From NCBI GenBank assembly GCA_903813345.2, contig CAIIXF020000010.1, positions 21,031,181 to 21,095,180 of the forward strand: a stretch of 64,000 nt of DNA, given 5' to 3'. Source of the stretch: Owenia fusiformis. Taxonomy: Eukaryota; Annelida; Polychaeta; Sabellida; Oweniidae. Positions 35,401 through 46,595 of this stretch are shown here, piece after piece (position 1 is the first letter of the stretch; each line of letters begins with the position of its first letter). Under the pieces are notes generated by a model. It saw only the letters and a list, made by a program, of their open reading frames with translations, was not told where the DNA came from and did no database searches. The translations under genes and the position numbers were made by a program.

Positions 35401-36709
35401 GTGAATTCCCTGACAAATCTTTAACACAAGAATGGTCAAAAGAATCCTTCTTTCCAATAGAAATTGTTGATATTTTTAATTAAGAGGCAATCGTGGAAGA
35501 TGAAAACGATAATGATGAGTAAAAACAAGTTGGGAGTCAGAATATGTGTGAGAACTAGTAGAATGGAATGAGGCTATACTGTCAGACATACAGGATAAAT
35601 TGCTGAAATTAAGAGTAAAATGATAATTTTGATCATTTTGGTATAACATGTTGTGAATTGAACATTCTCAAATGAAGGTAAGAATGAAACAAAAAATTAA
35701 GGGTACCATGACGACGAAACATGGTTACCATGGCAATCAAGTAAATGCTAAGCTACAAAGTCTAATTCAATACACAAACCTAATTAATTTTTAAGATCTG
35801 AAATGATAATATCTGTATCTGCTCAAATTCAAACGTTAAAGCATTTATCAATTGAGGAGGTCCAAATTTCAATAAAACTATAGTTACCATGGTAACCAAT
35901 CAAATTTCAGCTCCCAAAGTCTAATTTAATATTTATAATCAATCATTGTCTAAGATCTGAAGTAATGAGACAAGTATCTCCCTTATTTCAAAAGTTATAG
36001 CATCCATCAAATGTGGGGGTCAGAATTTCCCTAAAACCCTGGTTACCATGGCAACCAATCATATGTCAGCTCCCAAAGTATAATAAAATACTTAAAACTA
36101 ACCATTTATGAAGATCTGAAAAAATGAGACCTGTATCTCCATTATTTCAAAAGTTATAGCATCCATCCAATGTGGGAGCTCGAGTCTATGAAATAGACCC
36201 CTGTATAAGTCATGGACCAATACAAGGCCAACATCTGAGGTTTTGTGGACTGATCTTTTCATGCAATTGTTGCTAATATATTATAGAAGTTTTCTATTTA
36301 CATTTTAACCCTTCCTAACACATTGGTGACAAAATATGCATGAAATGACTCTGTCAGTCCTGAAAAATTGGCCTGAAAATTGACACTCGAAGGGCATGCT
36401 TTATCCATTTCCATGGTAACCACTTAACCATGTGACATGAAATTTTGATCATATATTTAGTAAGCCTATACCAATATAATTTAGTAATTTGGAAACATTC
36501 CACTGAGTATTTTTTGAGTTCTTGCCCAATTTTATAGTAGTGGTCCAAATTTTAGCCCATGGGGGGTAAAATGGCCACAAAATCTAAAAGCTGAAAAACT
36601 AAGATCTAATAATCCATATAAATATGTATAATCATAGTAGTAACATGAAAAATTATGTCTCATAAAATCCCTCTGAACGCACGCCGAAACCCACATTCTG
36701 ACTGCACTA
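32407..36709. mobile_element. 4.3 kb foldback element with very long inverted arms
   Basis: The left end tagtgcagtcagaatgtggg at 32407 is matched in inverse by cccacattctgactgcacta ending 36709. The arms remain recognisable inward to about 34870 and 35150 (for example ctcaagctcccacattggat / atccaatgtgggagct; gtgaacaattcaact / agttgaattgttcac), so most of the element is one giant palindrome with a loop of a few hundred bases. Each arm holds about four tandem units of roughly 159 bp containing ggatgctataacttttgaaa and ttggttgccatggtaacca. The mirrored open frames at 32567-32761 and 36354-36548 are almost identical 64-codon frames by symmetry, with no known protein match. No transposase is seen. 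The flanking bases (ttt on both sides) are too simple to prove a target duplication. Confidence 0.85.
33611..33894 (+). repeat. 142 bp tandem duplication inside the foldback element
   Basis: taggtcaatacatgacataa... to ...aaacattatttggct is present twice in a row, at 33611 and 33753, virtually identical, so it is a very recent duplication. I see no copy in the right arm of the hairpin. Confidence 0.85.
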
Positions 36710-36711
36710 TT

Positions 36712-37674
36712 TCAATATGTTCTCATATCACATTGGGCAACAAAGTCGTCGTATGATAAATATGGGTATCCAATTTCGGCTAGTTTTGATTTTGGGTTTC
36801 CATTATATATTGCGGCGTGAATCGTTTTATTGCCAGTTCTTCCCTTCCAATCCCGGAGTAATTCATTAAATGAGGCAACGTGTGCAGTGTCAGTGTTGGG
36901 TTTGTTGTAAAGGTCACCTTTTTGTTGATAGCCATCGAAGAAATAATTAGGATTATTTTTCGGCGTTTCGTTTATTTTGAGCACTATTCCTTTAACTGAT
37001 TCTGCTTCTTTTATCATTTCGACGTAGTTCATATCAATCCCTAACAATAGGATATGGTTATAGCCGTAAAACAGCGCGTACCGCACGGCAATCGCCCCAG
37101 TTGATATCATATTGATGTTCTTTAGTATGTGAGTCCCTTTCTGGCGTCGTCGATCCTCCAGAAAATCAAGCAAGCGGTTATTCTTGAGCTCCTCCATTTG
37201 ATTCAATTTTGCGTCTCTGAGAAAGAATTTTTTCATTTTATGCTTTCGAGCGTTTTTAATCAAGTCAACAATTTCTGTTTTATGATCACGCCCCACAACA
37301 ACGTCGAAATTGGCGTAGTATGTTGGCCACCAATTGATTTTCTGCCAATATCGAAACGCCAAATTCATTCCAAGCGTGTCAATACGGGGATACTTTTTCA
37401 AAGCGTTGAAATCAAACCCTCTGAGGGATGGCCCATTGCCGAATATTATGATACTCTTTAGCTTCCCCTCTGGCGCTCTATCTATATCGCCCATGTTGAA
37501 TTTCATGACTTGAAACTGTTTTGTTTCTTCTTTCTTTTCCGGAAGGCGGTAGAATAAAAAGAAAACATTTACTACGATTACTACGCTAACCACAATTACG
37601 CCCGCTATTTGTATTCGTCTCTTCATGATCTTTTCCATGGATGTAACGTCTAGCAGGTTGTGTATGCGTTTCAA
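36712..37674 (-). CDS. GT42/DUF115-like type II membrane glycosyltransferase candidate
   Basis: Single-exon frame of 320 residues. Seen: a basic N-terminus, one membrane anchor at about residues 21-43 (IQIAGVIVVSVVIVVNVFFL), then a luminal domain starting SIIIFGNGPSLRGFDFNAL (74-92), MISTGAIAVRYALFYGYNHI (189-208), LLLGIDMNY (210-218), NYFFDGYQQKGDLYN (243-257), a His at 265 and NPKSKLAEI (293-301). The GNGPS start, S/TSG-type block followed by GYxxIxLxGID, and NxxSxLA end recall bacterial GT42 sialyltransferases (Cst-II type) and DUF115 proteins; this is from memory, not a search. If right it would transfer a sugar, possibly sialic acid or a related acid, from a nucleotide donor in the Golgi. 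Start codon: Met1, Met13 and Met17 all precede the anchor. A good acceptor site (ttattttgtttcag, minus strand, 37757-37742) suggests a spliced 5' leader. The stop codon lies 2 bp from the end of the foldback element. N-glycosylation candidates at 235 and 282. Confidence 0.75.
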   Translation of the reverse strand: MKRIHNLLDVTSMEKIMKRRIQIAGVIVVSVVIVVNVFFLFYRLPEKKEETKQFQVMKFNMGDIDRAPEGKLKSIIIFGNGPSLRGFDFNALKKYPRIDTLGMNLAFRYWQKINWWPTYYANFDVVVGRDHKTEIVDLIKNARKHKMKKFFLRDAKLNQMEELKNNRLLDFLEDRRRQKGTHILKNINMISTGAIAVRYALFYGYNHILLLGIDMNYVEMIKEAESVKGIVLKINETPKNNPNYFFDGYQQKGDLYNKPNTDTAHVASFNELLRDWKGRTGNKTIHAAIYNGNPKSKLAEIGYPYLSYDDFVAQCDMRTY

Positions 37675-37964
37675 AATTTCACCTGATGTTCGATCTATCA
37701 GTCTATATGCCCCCTTCTTCTATAATGTATAGTTGTAGCTGAAACAAAATAAACAGAGTTACAATATAATTCGCTTGTTTGCCATGCATGTCAACATTGT
37801 TTGCAGAATATAAACTGAGGAAAGTTTCAGAGTTTGGATTAACAGTTTGATTTACTCAACACCAAACAGAAATCCCTTGTTTAAGAGTTCTTTCTTTGTC
37901 CAGGTTCATACTTAAAAAATACATAAAATATAGTCCAAGTTTTTAGACAAATGGCGCAGGCCCG

Positions 37965-38110
37965 TAGCCAGAATTTGCCAAGGGGGGGGGGGGGCTCATT
38001 TTTGAAGAATTCCAGGGGGGTCACTTCAGACAACTCTGGTTCAATTATGGCCAAAATTACTTGGAAAGTGCTCAGAATGGTGAAAAACTGCATGATTTGA
38101 AAGAATTTTT
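37965..38110 (-). repeat. Dispersed repeat with cccgtagcc and G-run, copy 1
   Basis: ggcccgtagccagaatttgc followed by a run of G and aattccaggggggtcact, then tggccaaaattacttggaaa and gtgctcagaatggtgaaaaa. The inverse order is found at about 46440-46590. Unknown class. Confidence 0.75.
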
Positions 38111-38544
38111 GACGTGCCTGTGACGTTCAACTTGTTTAATATCCATGATCACAGTGACAATTCATGTTTAAATAAAGTCTGAAGCTACAACAATTTTCGT
38201 TAAGATAAATCGATTCATATTTTATCCAGATATTCTAATGTCTTCCGAATTGGAGTCCCATGTTAATTTCAGGCTCACTCCATGCATGATCTACAATTCA
38301 GTTTTGCACTTGGGTCATTGGTTTTGGACAAAGAGTACACAAATGTATTTAGATTATTAGCTGAGGGTAGATACTTTTTTCTAGCCTTTGTATGGAAATC
38401 TAGAACATTTAGCGACATACCTTTTTAAATTGTACATGAATGACATTTGTATATTTCAGATTATTTAGTTTTTTGTGCAATAAGCCTATGTCCTCTTGTA
38501 ATTTAAAGAATTTCAGCCATGTTAATCATTTTGAAAATACTATG

Positions 38545-38942
38545 GCAGAGAAGCAGTCTATATCCAATAGACTGAATGTCCTGAGAATTAGTCTATTGAT
38601 CATTATGTCTCTCCTGTGGGAAAAATAGGAAATTTCCTGCACACAATTATCAATTTTAGGAAACTTCACTTCCAAAAATAAGCATTATAACAATTCAATT
38701 AAGTACTAAAGTACAATTAAATGCTATAAAAAGTAACACAGCATATTGTCAAATGGAAATAAAGCTAGGGGAAGTAACAAATATGCAAATTTATTTACTC
38801 AATCGGCCAATTTGAATGGCACTCCCTATGTAAACAAAAACTTTTCAATCCCAAATTTTAACATATGTGAGCTATAGTCTGAATATTTTCATTCCAAATT
38901 TCAAAAAAATTCAGACTAGAGGATATAGTCTAAGCAGAGAAG
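38545..38942. mobile_element. Mutator-like MITE, copy 2
   Basis: Inverse copy of the element at 19681-20063, ends agtctatatcc and ggatatagtct. The 9 bp gcagagaag occurs on both sides (38545-38553 and 38934-38942), though one or two bases beside the ends are ambiguous. Interior words caggagagacataatga-type (here tcattatgtctctcctgtgg) match copy 1. Confidence 0.8.
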
Positions 38943-40334
38943 CATCAAAATATAAGAGACCACATACTTTATTCGCCAAACTAGAAGCAATCCAAGATAT
39001 ACAAACTGAAAATTGTAGACCATGTATGGAATGAGTTATGTGTTCCTGAAATCAATATATGATAACATACAGTATGACCCATTTTAACTTCTGAACATGC
39101 GGACCTACCTTTACAGTGACACACAATCGTTTCTTCATTGATAATTAGATATTAGTTGTTAATCTTGGAAACTCTTACTCTTGTAATACAGAAGTTGAAA
39201 TAAAAATATCCCATGTGTGTCACAGAACCGAGCAGAACACATCGTGTGTGTAATGTGTGTGTCTTTGACCGCAGTAGGACAGGTCAACTATAAACAGTTC
39301 CCTTTTAAATCAGGTAAGTACTCAGTTTTCAATCAGAATAACTATTGAAATAGTTCATATTAATACCTGGTATATCGGATTATACATAACTGATCCTTCA
39401 GTTAAATTTTGACGCCCATTGTTTAAATATTGAACTATGTTTACATTGGTTATGATTCTTGTACTGTTTAGGAAGTGCCAATTTACAATTCCGTGGAGGC
39501 GGGTGAGGGATATGACCAGCAAAAATGTTACTGAAAAGTACAGATACTATTCGAACTAAATGTTTACTGGAACAGTGAAAAGTATGTCCATAGCAGCATT
39601 ATGTTCTCTTTGTATCCTTTTTATTTATCTTGTGTTTTCCTCACCTTTGAAACATCTTGCTTCGTCCAGCTTTGGATCTACCCTCTGTCCCTGATGTAAC
39701 GTAGTACTGATTGGGATTCGCCTATGATTGGATATTACCTGACTTATTCCAGACACTGACTATGTACCTGATTTGCCCTCACACCTTCTCTAGCCTTGCT
39801 ATTCCATCTATAATGAATATACCTGTATTTGAGCCTGTCTATTGACTTAATAGGAATTTCATTCTCTGACACTTAAAATACCACAATAAACTGAAAACCC
39901 AAGTAGACATACACAATTGTGAATTGGTATTGTAGATACGTTATTCGGACTCTTTTTATGAAAAACACAGGGGCTGTACCAAATTAAGCGTGACAGTTAA
40001 ACGCGCGGGGTAAGATACAACACGAGAGATGAGTGATGCGTTTCATCGTTTCAGAAAGATGTAGTCTAGTTTTTAGATATTTTTATCTGTAAATGTCTAT
40101 AAGATTCGTTTTGAAATCAAGCTACAGTAAAATTTTAAATGTTTGGAACTACTTTCAATTGGATTTAAAAAAGTAAGCTAACAAATGACTATATTGCAAC
40201 AGTACATAAAAAGATAGAAACATATGTATTTGTCCTTACTTTTTTATATTTCAGATAATTATATATAATGTGCAGTAAAGCTGTGGCCTTTTGTAATTTA
40301 AGGAGTTTCAGCCATGTTAATTTTTCCGAAAATA
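38943..40334. other. No gene or repeat recognised
   Basis: Only short open frames. A consensus donor (tcag/gtaagt) at 39312-39318 after a moderately GC-rich patch could be the end of a leader exon, but no coding sequence supports it. Confidence 0.4.
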
Positions 40335-40802
40335 ACATATACCTTTATACCTCTAAATGATACAATCTTTGAAATTTTAAAAAATTGTCGGAAACAATAA
40401 TGGCTGTAGTAAAAAAGAAAATAGATTTTCAATTCCGTTTTTGCATTTTTTTTCTTTTTTAAGAATGATATCAATTTTTTAAAATTGCATCATTTAGAGC
40501 AATATATTGGGCACATTTTCTGAAAAAGTAAAACGATTCTGTTCAGTGACCTTTCCTGAGCACCTACTCTTAGCTATTTTTCAGTCACATTTTCAGAGGG
40601 CTGAAAAGGTTATTTCATCATGTTTATGGTCATTCTGACCATTTCCATTGTGTTCTCGGTCATGTAAATGAAAAGTGGAACTAATTAAACTGACTGGAGG
40701 TCCAAACAGAAAACTGTTACCTTGGTTGAAAAAAATCAAAATCCAGCATGGTTTTGTCACTTTTTGTTTTGAAATTTCCTGTTAACTTCCATGTCACCTT
40801 AA
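40335..40802. mobile_element. Truncated copy of the TTAA-flanked hairpin MITE
   Basis: Matches the right arm and loop of the element at 20459-21223: caatatattgggcacatttt, cctttcctgagcacctactc, gttatggtcattctgacc-like, actgactggaggtccaaaca, ending ttccatgtcacc TTAA. The left arm is missing, replaced by sequence that shares a few words (ttcagccatgttaat) with 38513. Confidence 0.75.
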
Positions 40803-41081
40803 AATGCCAATCGACAAATATCCATCAGTTCCTTATCATATGGAATTTGTGTCATAGAACAACAATGTCCTTACGTTTTAGAACTATAACAAAATAAAGT
40901 CAATCAACCAATATATTTAGAATATTTAGTCCAACTTGCCCCACGTGTTTATGCTCCGGTTCTTGTCAGGCTAATAGGGAGTTATAATGTGTAGTACCAA
41001 GTTTACACTAGTATGGAATGTATAGGGTACCAAGTTTACACTAGCGGATTAGACGAGATGATTTTTATACGGATCGAAGCT

Positions 41082-41275
41082 GAGGCCCAGGAATAAATAT
41101 AGTTTAAAAAGTCCCCTAGTGTACTGAGTTGGTAATGTGTGGTGTATACATGTAAATTAATATACTACATTACTATATTACTTACATTGAATAAGAATAT
41201 AAGACTGATTTTTTATTAATAAGAATAAGACTGATTTTTTATTAATGACTGTATACCCGGGCCTCAGGATCGAAG
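41082..41275. mobile_element. hAT-like MITE, copy 2, perfect 8 bp duplication
   Basis: Element 41090-41267 with ends ctgaggcccaggaata and tatacccgggcctcag. Flanked by gatcgaag at 41082-41089 and 41268-41275. Differs from copy 1 by a short internal duplication (aagaataagactgatttttt region). Confidence 0.92.
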
Positions 41276-42234
41276 TGTAAGTTTGATCAAATTCCACAGT
41301 TTCGTTACGTTGAGACAATTAAACCGTTAACTATTCACTTGATATCCATCGGGATTCATATCGCTGACTGCACACACATCATAAAAATTTCATTGGATGC
41401 AAATATCAACCCATGTCGGACCAGGAGTGAGTTTATTTCGTAAAATTACACTATACACTGTGGGGCTCTGTGGCTAGTCGAAATATGTTGATGCGGTCAT
41501 GTACATGTATTGTAAGTGCTCGCGTACGTTTATAGGGAATGGGGTCATTGCAAAAATATACTAACAGCAAATCGAGGTTAGTGATTTCAGAGTTCCTACT
41601 TAACATCGGGTCTTGAAATATTGCATACATATTCAATATATATTGTATGACAAAATAGGAAAGTTACAGCTACTACATTCATGTAAGAGAGAAGATATTT
41701 GAATAACATTTCGTAAACGTAAGTCATCCGCCATTTTGAAATATCATCTAAGCATCTTGACATATTTCATATGGGAATTATGGGGCATACATAATGTGTA
41801 TAATTTCGTATACATGCCCAACGTATTCCTTGGTATTATGTACATAAGTAGTCATCGAACATCTATGAGTACAACCATGTACTATTAAATAAAACATGAA
41901 GAAACAGAACTTACAAATTTCGTCTGCACCCTTATGACCGGATATAGTTTGAAAGGACTGCGCATGCGCATCTCATTATAAACGTGACGTGTTTTTGAAG
42001 CGTAAACATAGTTATGCGTTTTTCAAGTGTTATTGTGTTAATAAAGGTGTTTCGAAGAAAATTTAAGACAGTTATTTAACCATGCTTAACGCTAAACACA
42101 GGAAAAACGCTTGTCAAAAACGTAGTTCAAAATCAGTGTTAAAAATAAAACCCGTCGTGTTAAAAAAGTTCCTGTAATAACTCAACAAAGTGTTAAAATA
42201 CAGAAAAGAAACACATTAACACAAATTGTAAATT

Positions 42235-42490
42235 AATGGACTAGATGCGAACTTAGAAATAATCTTGATTTACGTCATTAAAACTTCAAAATGCAGTCAA
42301 ACTGATGTCATATTTGGAATCTTCATGTAAAATTACATCTAGAAATGTGGTTTTGAAAAGTTTATCAACTTTGAAGATTTAATTTTCTTTGATAATGTGA
42401 CTTCTTGGTCGAGGAGATTCCCCATAGACCCCATGTTGTGAAATAACAAAAAGTGAAATATATATTTTCTTTTGGGGTATATTTTCTATG
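42235..42490 (-). mobile_element. MITE family B, partial inverted copy
   Basis: Reads as the inverse of the right half of 25815-26256 and 31628-32062: aataatcttgatttacgtca, tagaaatgtggttttgaaaa, gacttcttggtcgaggagat, ccccatagaccccatg. The other half is missing. Confidence 0.7.
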
Positions 42491-42639
42491 GGGTAAAAAG
42501 AAAGAAGTATTCTGGATTTTGAAGCCCTGTGATCGGAGGATGCAATACTATAGGCAAATGTAATCTAGCAAAATATACTGTATTCTCTGTAAATTTTCCT
42601 ATACCATTATATTTTGCGCTTTCATTTTCTTAAACATAA

Positions 42640-42735
42640 AAAATGTCGCGGGAATTCTGCCTACAACGCGTGAAATAAGAAAAAAGAAAACCCATACCGT
42701 CGGGTTCCGACATTTTGTTACTGAAATGGACCATT
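42640..42735 (+). repeat. Repeat tail family (gaattctgcctacaacgcgt)
   Basis: gggaattctgcctacaacgc, gtgaaataagaaaaaag, then ttccgacattttgttactga. Close copies are at 28335-28425 and 48005-48090. Possibly the 3' part of the same element whose head is the short core seen at 47740. Confidence 0.65.
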
Positions 42736-43829
42736 TTAACATTTCTCCTTATTCTCAGGACTGTTACACGAAAATGATGACCTATCATTTCCGGCAACGG
42801 AGTATCGAGTTTGAATAATGGCTGCCAATCCTCCTTGGTCCGACATAATATTTCTATTTTCAATACTTTAAATAGATGTCGAACGTGAGGGATAAGAGTT
42901 AGTATAGCTATTGATCAGAATGAGCTACTATAATTCTTTGGTATTTCTTGATATCGGGGATTCCCTTAGCTTTCCCTACATGGTCTTACAAGCCTTACAT
43001 GGATCAATCACATGACATTCAAAATGGCAGATAAGTATGTTGGATTCCTATATGGTCATGTAAGCCTTATACGGATCTATCACATGGATACCGCGTGACC
43101 GAGCAGGATTGGCTCCCAGGGACGCCATTCGATATTCTTTTCCATATATGGGTATCACGTAGTCATGTTGTGAATTCAAAATTCAATCAAGCATATCGAC
43201 CATTCTTCTTGCAGCTGCAGAAATATACAGGAACGAATAGCAATATCGCATCACGTTGGAGATTAAAGTATAGGGAGTTTAAGCTTGCTTAAATCCCACT
43301 TGGGTAGCAACACAATAGAATTTGCTGTGGTTTATTTTTAAGAATGTATGGTTTTATCAAAAGGAAAGTGCATTATTTTTCTATTGTTTTTAAAGAATGT
43401 ACACTTGGCAAGCTATCAAAAACAAGTGAGACATAAATGACCATTGACAGTTTTTGATAGTTTTCATTCCCTAAAAACAATATACAAAAATACATGTACC
43501 CTTCTCTTGTTACTGTGCATTCTTTAGAATAAAACAATTTATCAATTTTTGTTGCTATCTACATCATTGATCTTATCTTACTTACAAATATTCTGCTGTA
43601 TTCAAATGCAATGTTCTGGACTGGACAGTCACCTGTAGTGCACTGAAGCTAGACTTATTATAGCCCACTCAGTCACTTACATCAACTCACACTCATGAGG
43701 TCAATGCAACCAACTTTTTTTGTTGTTACAATTAATTGGCTATATAACTACATGAACAGTCAACACAAAAGAAATAAAATTTTCCAGATTAGATCATTGA
43801 CCATTTACCTGCAATATACCATTTACCTG
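42736..43829. other. Intergenic sequence, no gene seen
   Basis: An imperfect inverted repeat (agtgcattatttttctattg / ttactgtgcattctttagaa; gctatcaaaaacaa / tttttgatagtttt) lies at 43360-43535. The remaining sequence has no recognised feature. Confidence 0.4.
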
Positions 43830-43960
43830 TAATAAGAATGTGTGTGATTTAAGTAAGATAAAGCATTCGAATTCGATTTGATAAGAAATAATAACCTCAG
43901 GCCTTCGGCCTTCGGTTTATTATTTCTTATAAAATCTCATTCTTATGCTTTATCCAGTAC
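43830..43960. repeat. Palindromic element with ggccttcggccttcgg core
   Basis: ataagaaataataacc at 43881 pairs with ggtttattatttcttat ending near 43930 around cctcaggccttcggccttcg. An outer pair aataagaatg / cattctta flanks it. Strong hairpin; small foldback element likely. Confidence 0.7.
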
Positions 43961-45584
43961 ATAATAGGGAGTTCAAGCTTGCATATAAAACCGAAACGCT
44001 AATTTATACGTCGTATGACCAATCACCCATACAAATGCATCGCTTAAATATTTTGTTCTTATTGTTGCAATAACTTTCCTGTTTAATGGAACGGATGAAC
44101 TAAAAAATTATAATTCTAGTAATTTAACCTCACACTCATCATACTTTCAGTTACATAACGCATTCTCAATTATACAATTTTCGAATCTGTGCCGTTGTGG
44201 CTGCGTGCTATAAGAAGCCGAATGTTATCGGTATTTACAGGCTGGGCCAAAACCCGTCCACATTTCTACTTTGATTTTATAATTATCTTTTTGAAAATGC
44301 ATGAATTCCGATAAAATGTGCACATAGGATGCAGAAATTACTTGCAATACGAAATATATCAATAATACCGTATACATATTAGTTGTTGAAATGGGATTAA
44401 TTCTTCAGAGGGTTTTTGAATTGATTAAGGTAAACAGACACAAATGGTCTCTATGAAAATATATATTCTGAAATTATTTTCAGAAAAAGTTATATCAGAA
44501 GTATCACACGACAAATAAGTAAGATGAAGAAAAACTCATTCAACATCAAGAAAAGAGTGATTTGGAATATGAGCCTGTACAGGGAAAGCTATTCCGAGTA
44601 CTTATAATTTGTTATAAGGAATATCAATCAGGTGCTTGAACCAACGCATCATTCCGAAACCCCCCAGAGATTTATCTATCGAATTCCAGGAACAATTGCA
44701 AAAGTAATTGCTGCATTTTCATCAAACATATTTTGAAATTAATTCATTATTACAATATTCTGTATATTATGAATTTTACATATTATAGTCGTCATTTTTA
44801 AGCGTGTATATCAAGCATAATGATGAAGTCTTTGGGTCTTAGCTTTTCTTGAGTTAAGCCATGGAATTGTGCTTCAAATTGATTTGAGTAAAGTGATCAG
44901 GATCAAGTACAATTCTAAAAGCGCGTAAAACATGTACCCCAGAGATGTTTTTTCATTCATTATTCATTGCATCTTGAGGGCTTAAAATAAACTCATTATC
45001 TTGCATCTAGTAAGTTTCCCAAATAGAAATCACCTCATCATACATAAACGGTAGATTTTTTGCCCTTGAACAAGCTTCCATGTAAAATATGATACATTGG
45101 TGAGCGAGACAATGTACAAAGTAACTCGATCCATGTACATTAAACACATCATTCAAGGCTCCATTCGGTTGCTGAAGCCATTAAAGATAACAAGACAACA
45201 GCTTTTGAAGATGAACACATTTACTGATCTGCAACATTTCTACTTTCTACAAGCATGTACCACAATTCACACTTGTGATCTAACTAAAGCTGGGTCATAC
45301 CAATCCATCACCAATATGACAGACCTCCATTAAGCAGAAGGGATTGACCGAGTATAGCCGACAATGGACATCTACCTTGTTGATTGTTTTACATTCTTTT
45401 CGATGAAATATAATAAATGAGATTTATCGTCAGTGGACTTTAATGTTTTGTTAACAGTGCTGTCGCTGATGTGAATTCTTAATCTAAAAGTTGCTTAAAG
45501 GGACGTATTTTCACGACACATGATCAAATTGAGCCAAGTACAATTTAATCAATTTAACTAATATTTATGTTGAGCATATATATA
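43961..45584. other. Intergenic sequence, nothing recognised
   Basis: AT-rich, only short open frames, no clear repeat by eye. Confidence 0.35.
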
Positions 45585-46050
45585 GATGAGCTCCAATAAT
45601 TTACACAGGCGGCGGATATGTTGCAATGTTAATAGTTAGTAGATAAATGAGCTCCACTAATATACACACGCAATGTTGCAACGTTAATACGTAGATTAAT
45701 TAGCTCCACTAATTTACACACGCGGAGAAGATGTTGCAATGTTAACAGTTAGTAGATAAATGAGCTCCACTAATATACACACGCGATGTTGCAACGTTAA
45801 TACGTCAACTAAGTTAAATGTTCAGTGGAGATGTTGCAACTTCTAAACTTCGTAGCAACGTTAATAGATTAATTAGCTCCACTGATTTACACACGCGGCG
45901 AAGATGTTACAACGTCAATACTTAGTTAAAAATGAGCTCCACTAATTTACACACGCGGCGAAGATGTTGCAATGTTAATAATTAGTAGATAAACGAGCTC
46001 CACTAAGTTAAATGTTTAGTGGAGATGTTGCAAGTTCTAAACTTTGGGAG
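45585..46050. repeat. Tandem array of about 60 bp units (gagctccactaatttacaca)
   Basis: About seven units with gagctccactaatttacaca, cgcggcgaagatgttgcaat and gttaatagttagtagataaa. Unit lengths alternate between about 52 and 62 bp because some units lack the gcggcgaagat block. Unique to this place in the window. Confidence 0.85.
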
Positions 46051-46439
46051 ATAAAAGAGTTTCAGTGATGCAAATTGATCGATTTTATAAAACGGTTTTA
46101 ATGCGACAACATCCTTTAATAATTATTGTTATTTTGCTGGATTATTTTACGGTTAATGTAAATCGTAATGATAATTGCCTACTAGAATTAATAAATCTAG
46201 AATTACGGCAAGTGTATAGCAGTGCATTAATTCGACATTAACCAACAAAGTAAGACGTCGTTATCCAAGATGTAACTTACGATTATGAAATTTATTAGTA
46301 TTGGAAACGCACGACTAAATCAACCATGATTATACAAACGGGTGAAACTTGGAAGACTCATAGGGTTGAATAGACCTTTATGATAGAATAGAGGATGTTG
46401 GATATCCTGGATGATTTTGAGAGATATTATTATGGACAA

Positions 46440-46595
46440 AACTTCAGAATTATGCAGTTTTTTCACCATTCTGAGCACTTTTTAAGTGATTTTGGCCATT
46501 TTAGGACCAAAATTGTCAAAAGTGAACCCCCCTGGAATTTTTCAAAAAATGACGCCCCCCCCTTGGCAAAGCCTGGCTACGGGCCTGCAACACAT
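46440..46595 (+). repeat. Dispersed repeat with cccgtagcc and G-run, copy 2
   Basis: Inverse of 37965-38110: tttttcaccattctgagcac, gattttggccattttagg, gaacccccctggaattt, ccccccccttggcaaagcct, ggctacgggcctgc. Confidence 0.75.

Noticed and set aside
42081-42176. Basic 31-residue frame (MLNAKHRKNACQKRSS...)
   Set aside because: Too short, no splice context or similarity; the local aaacgc/gttaa words look like degenerate repeats.
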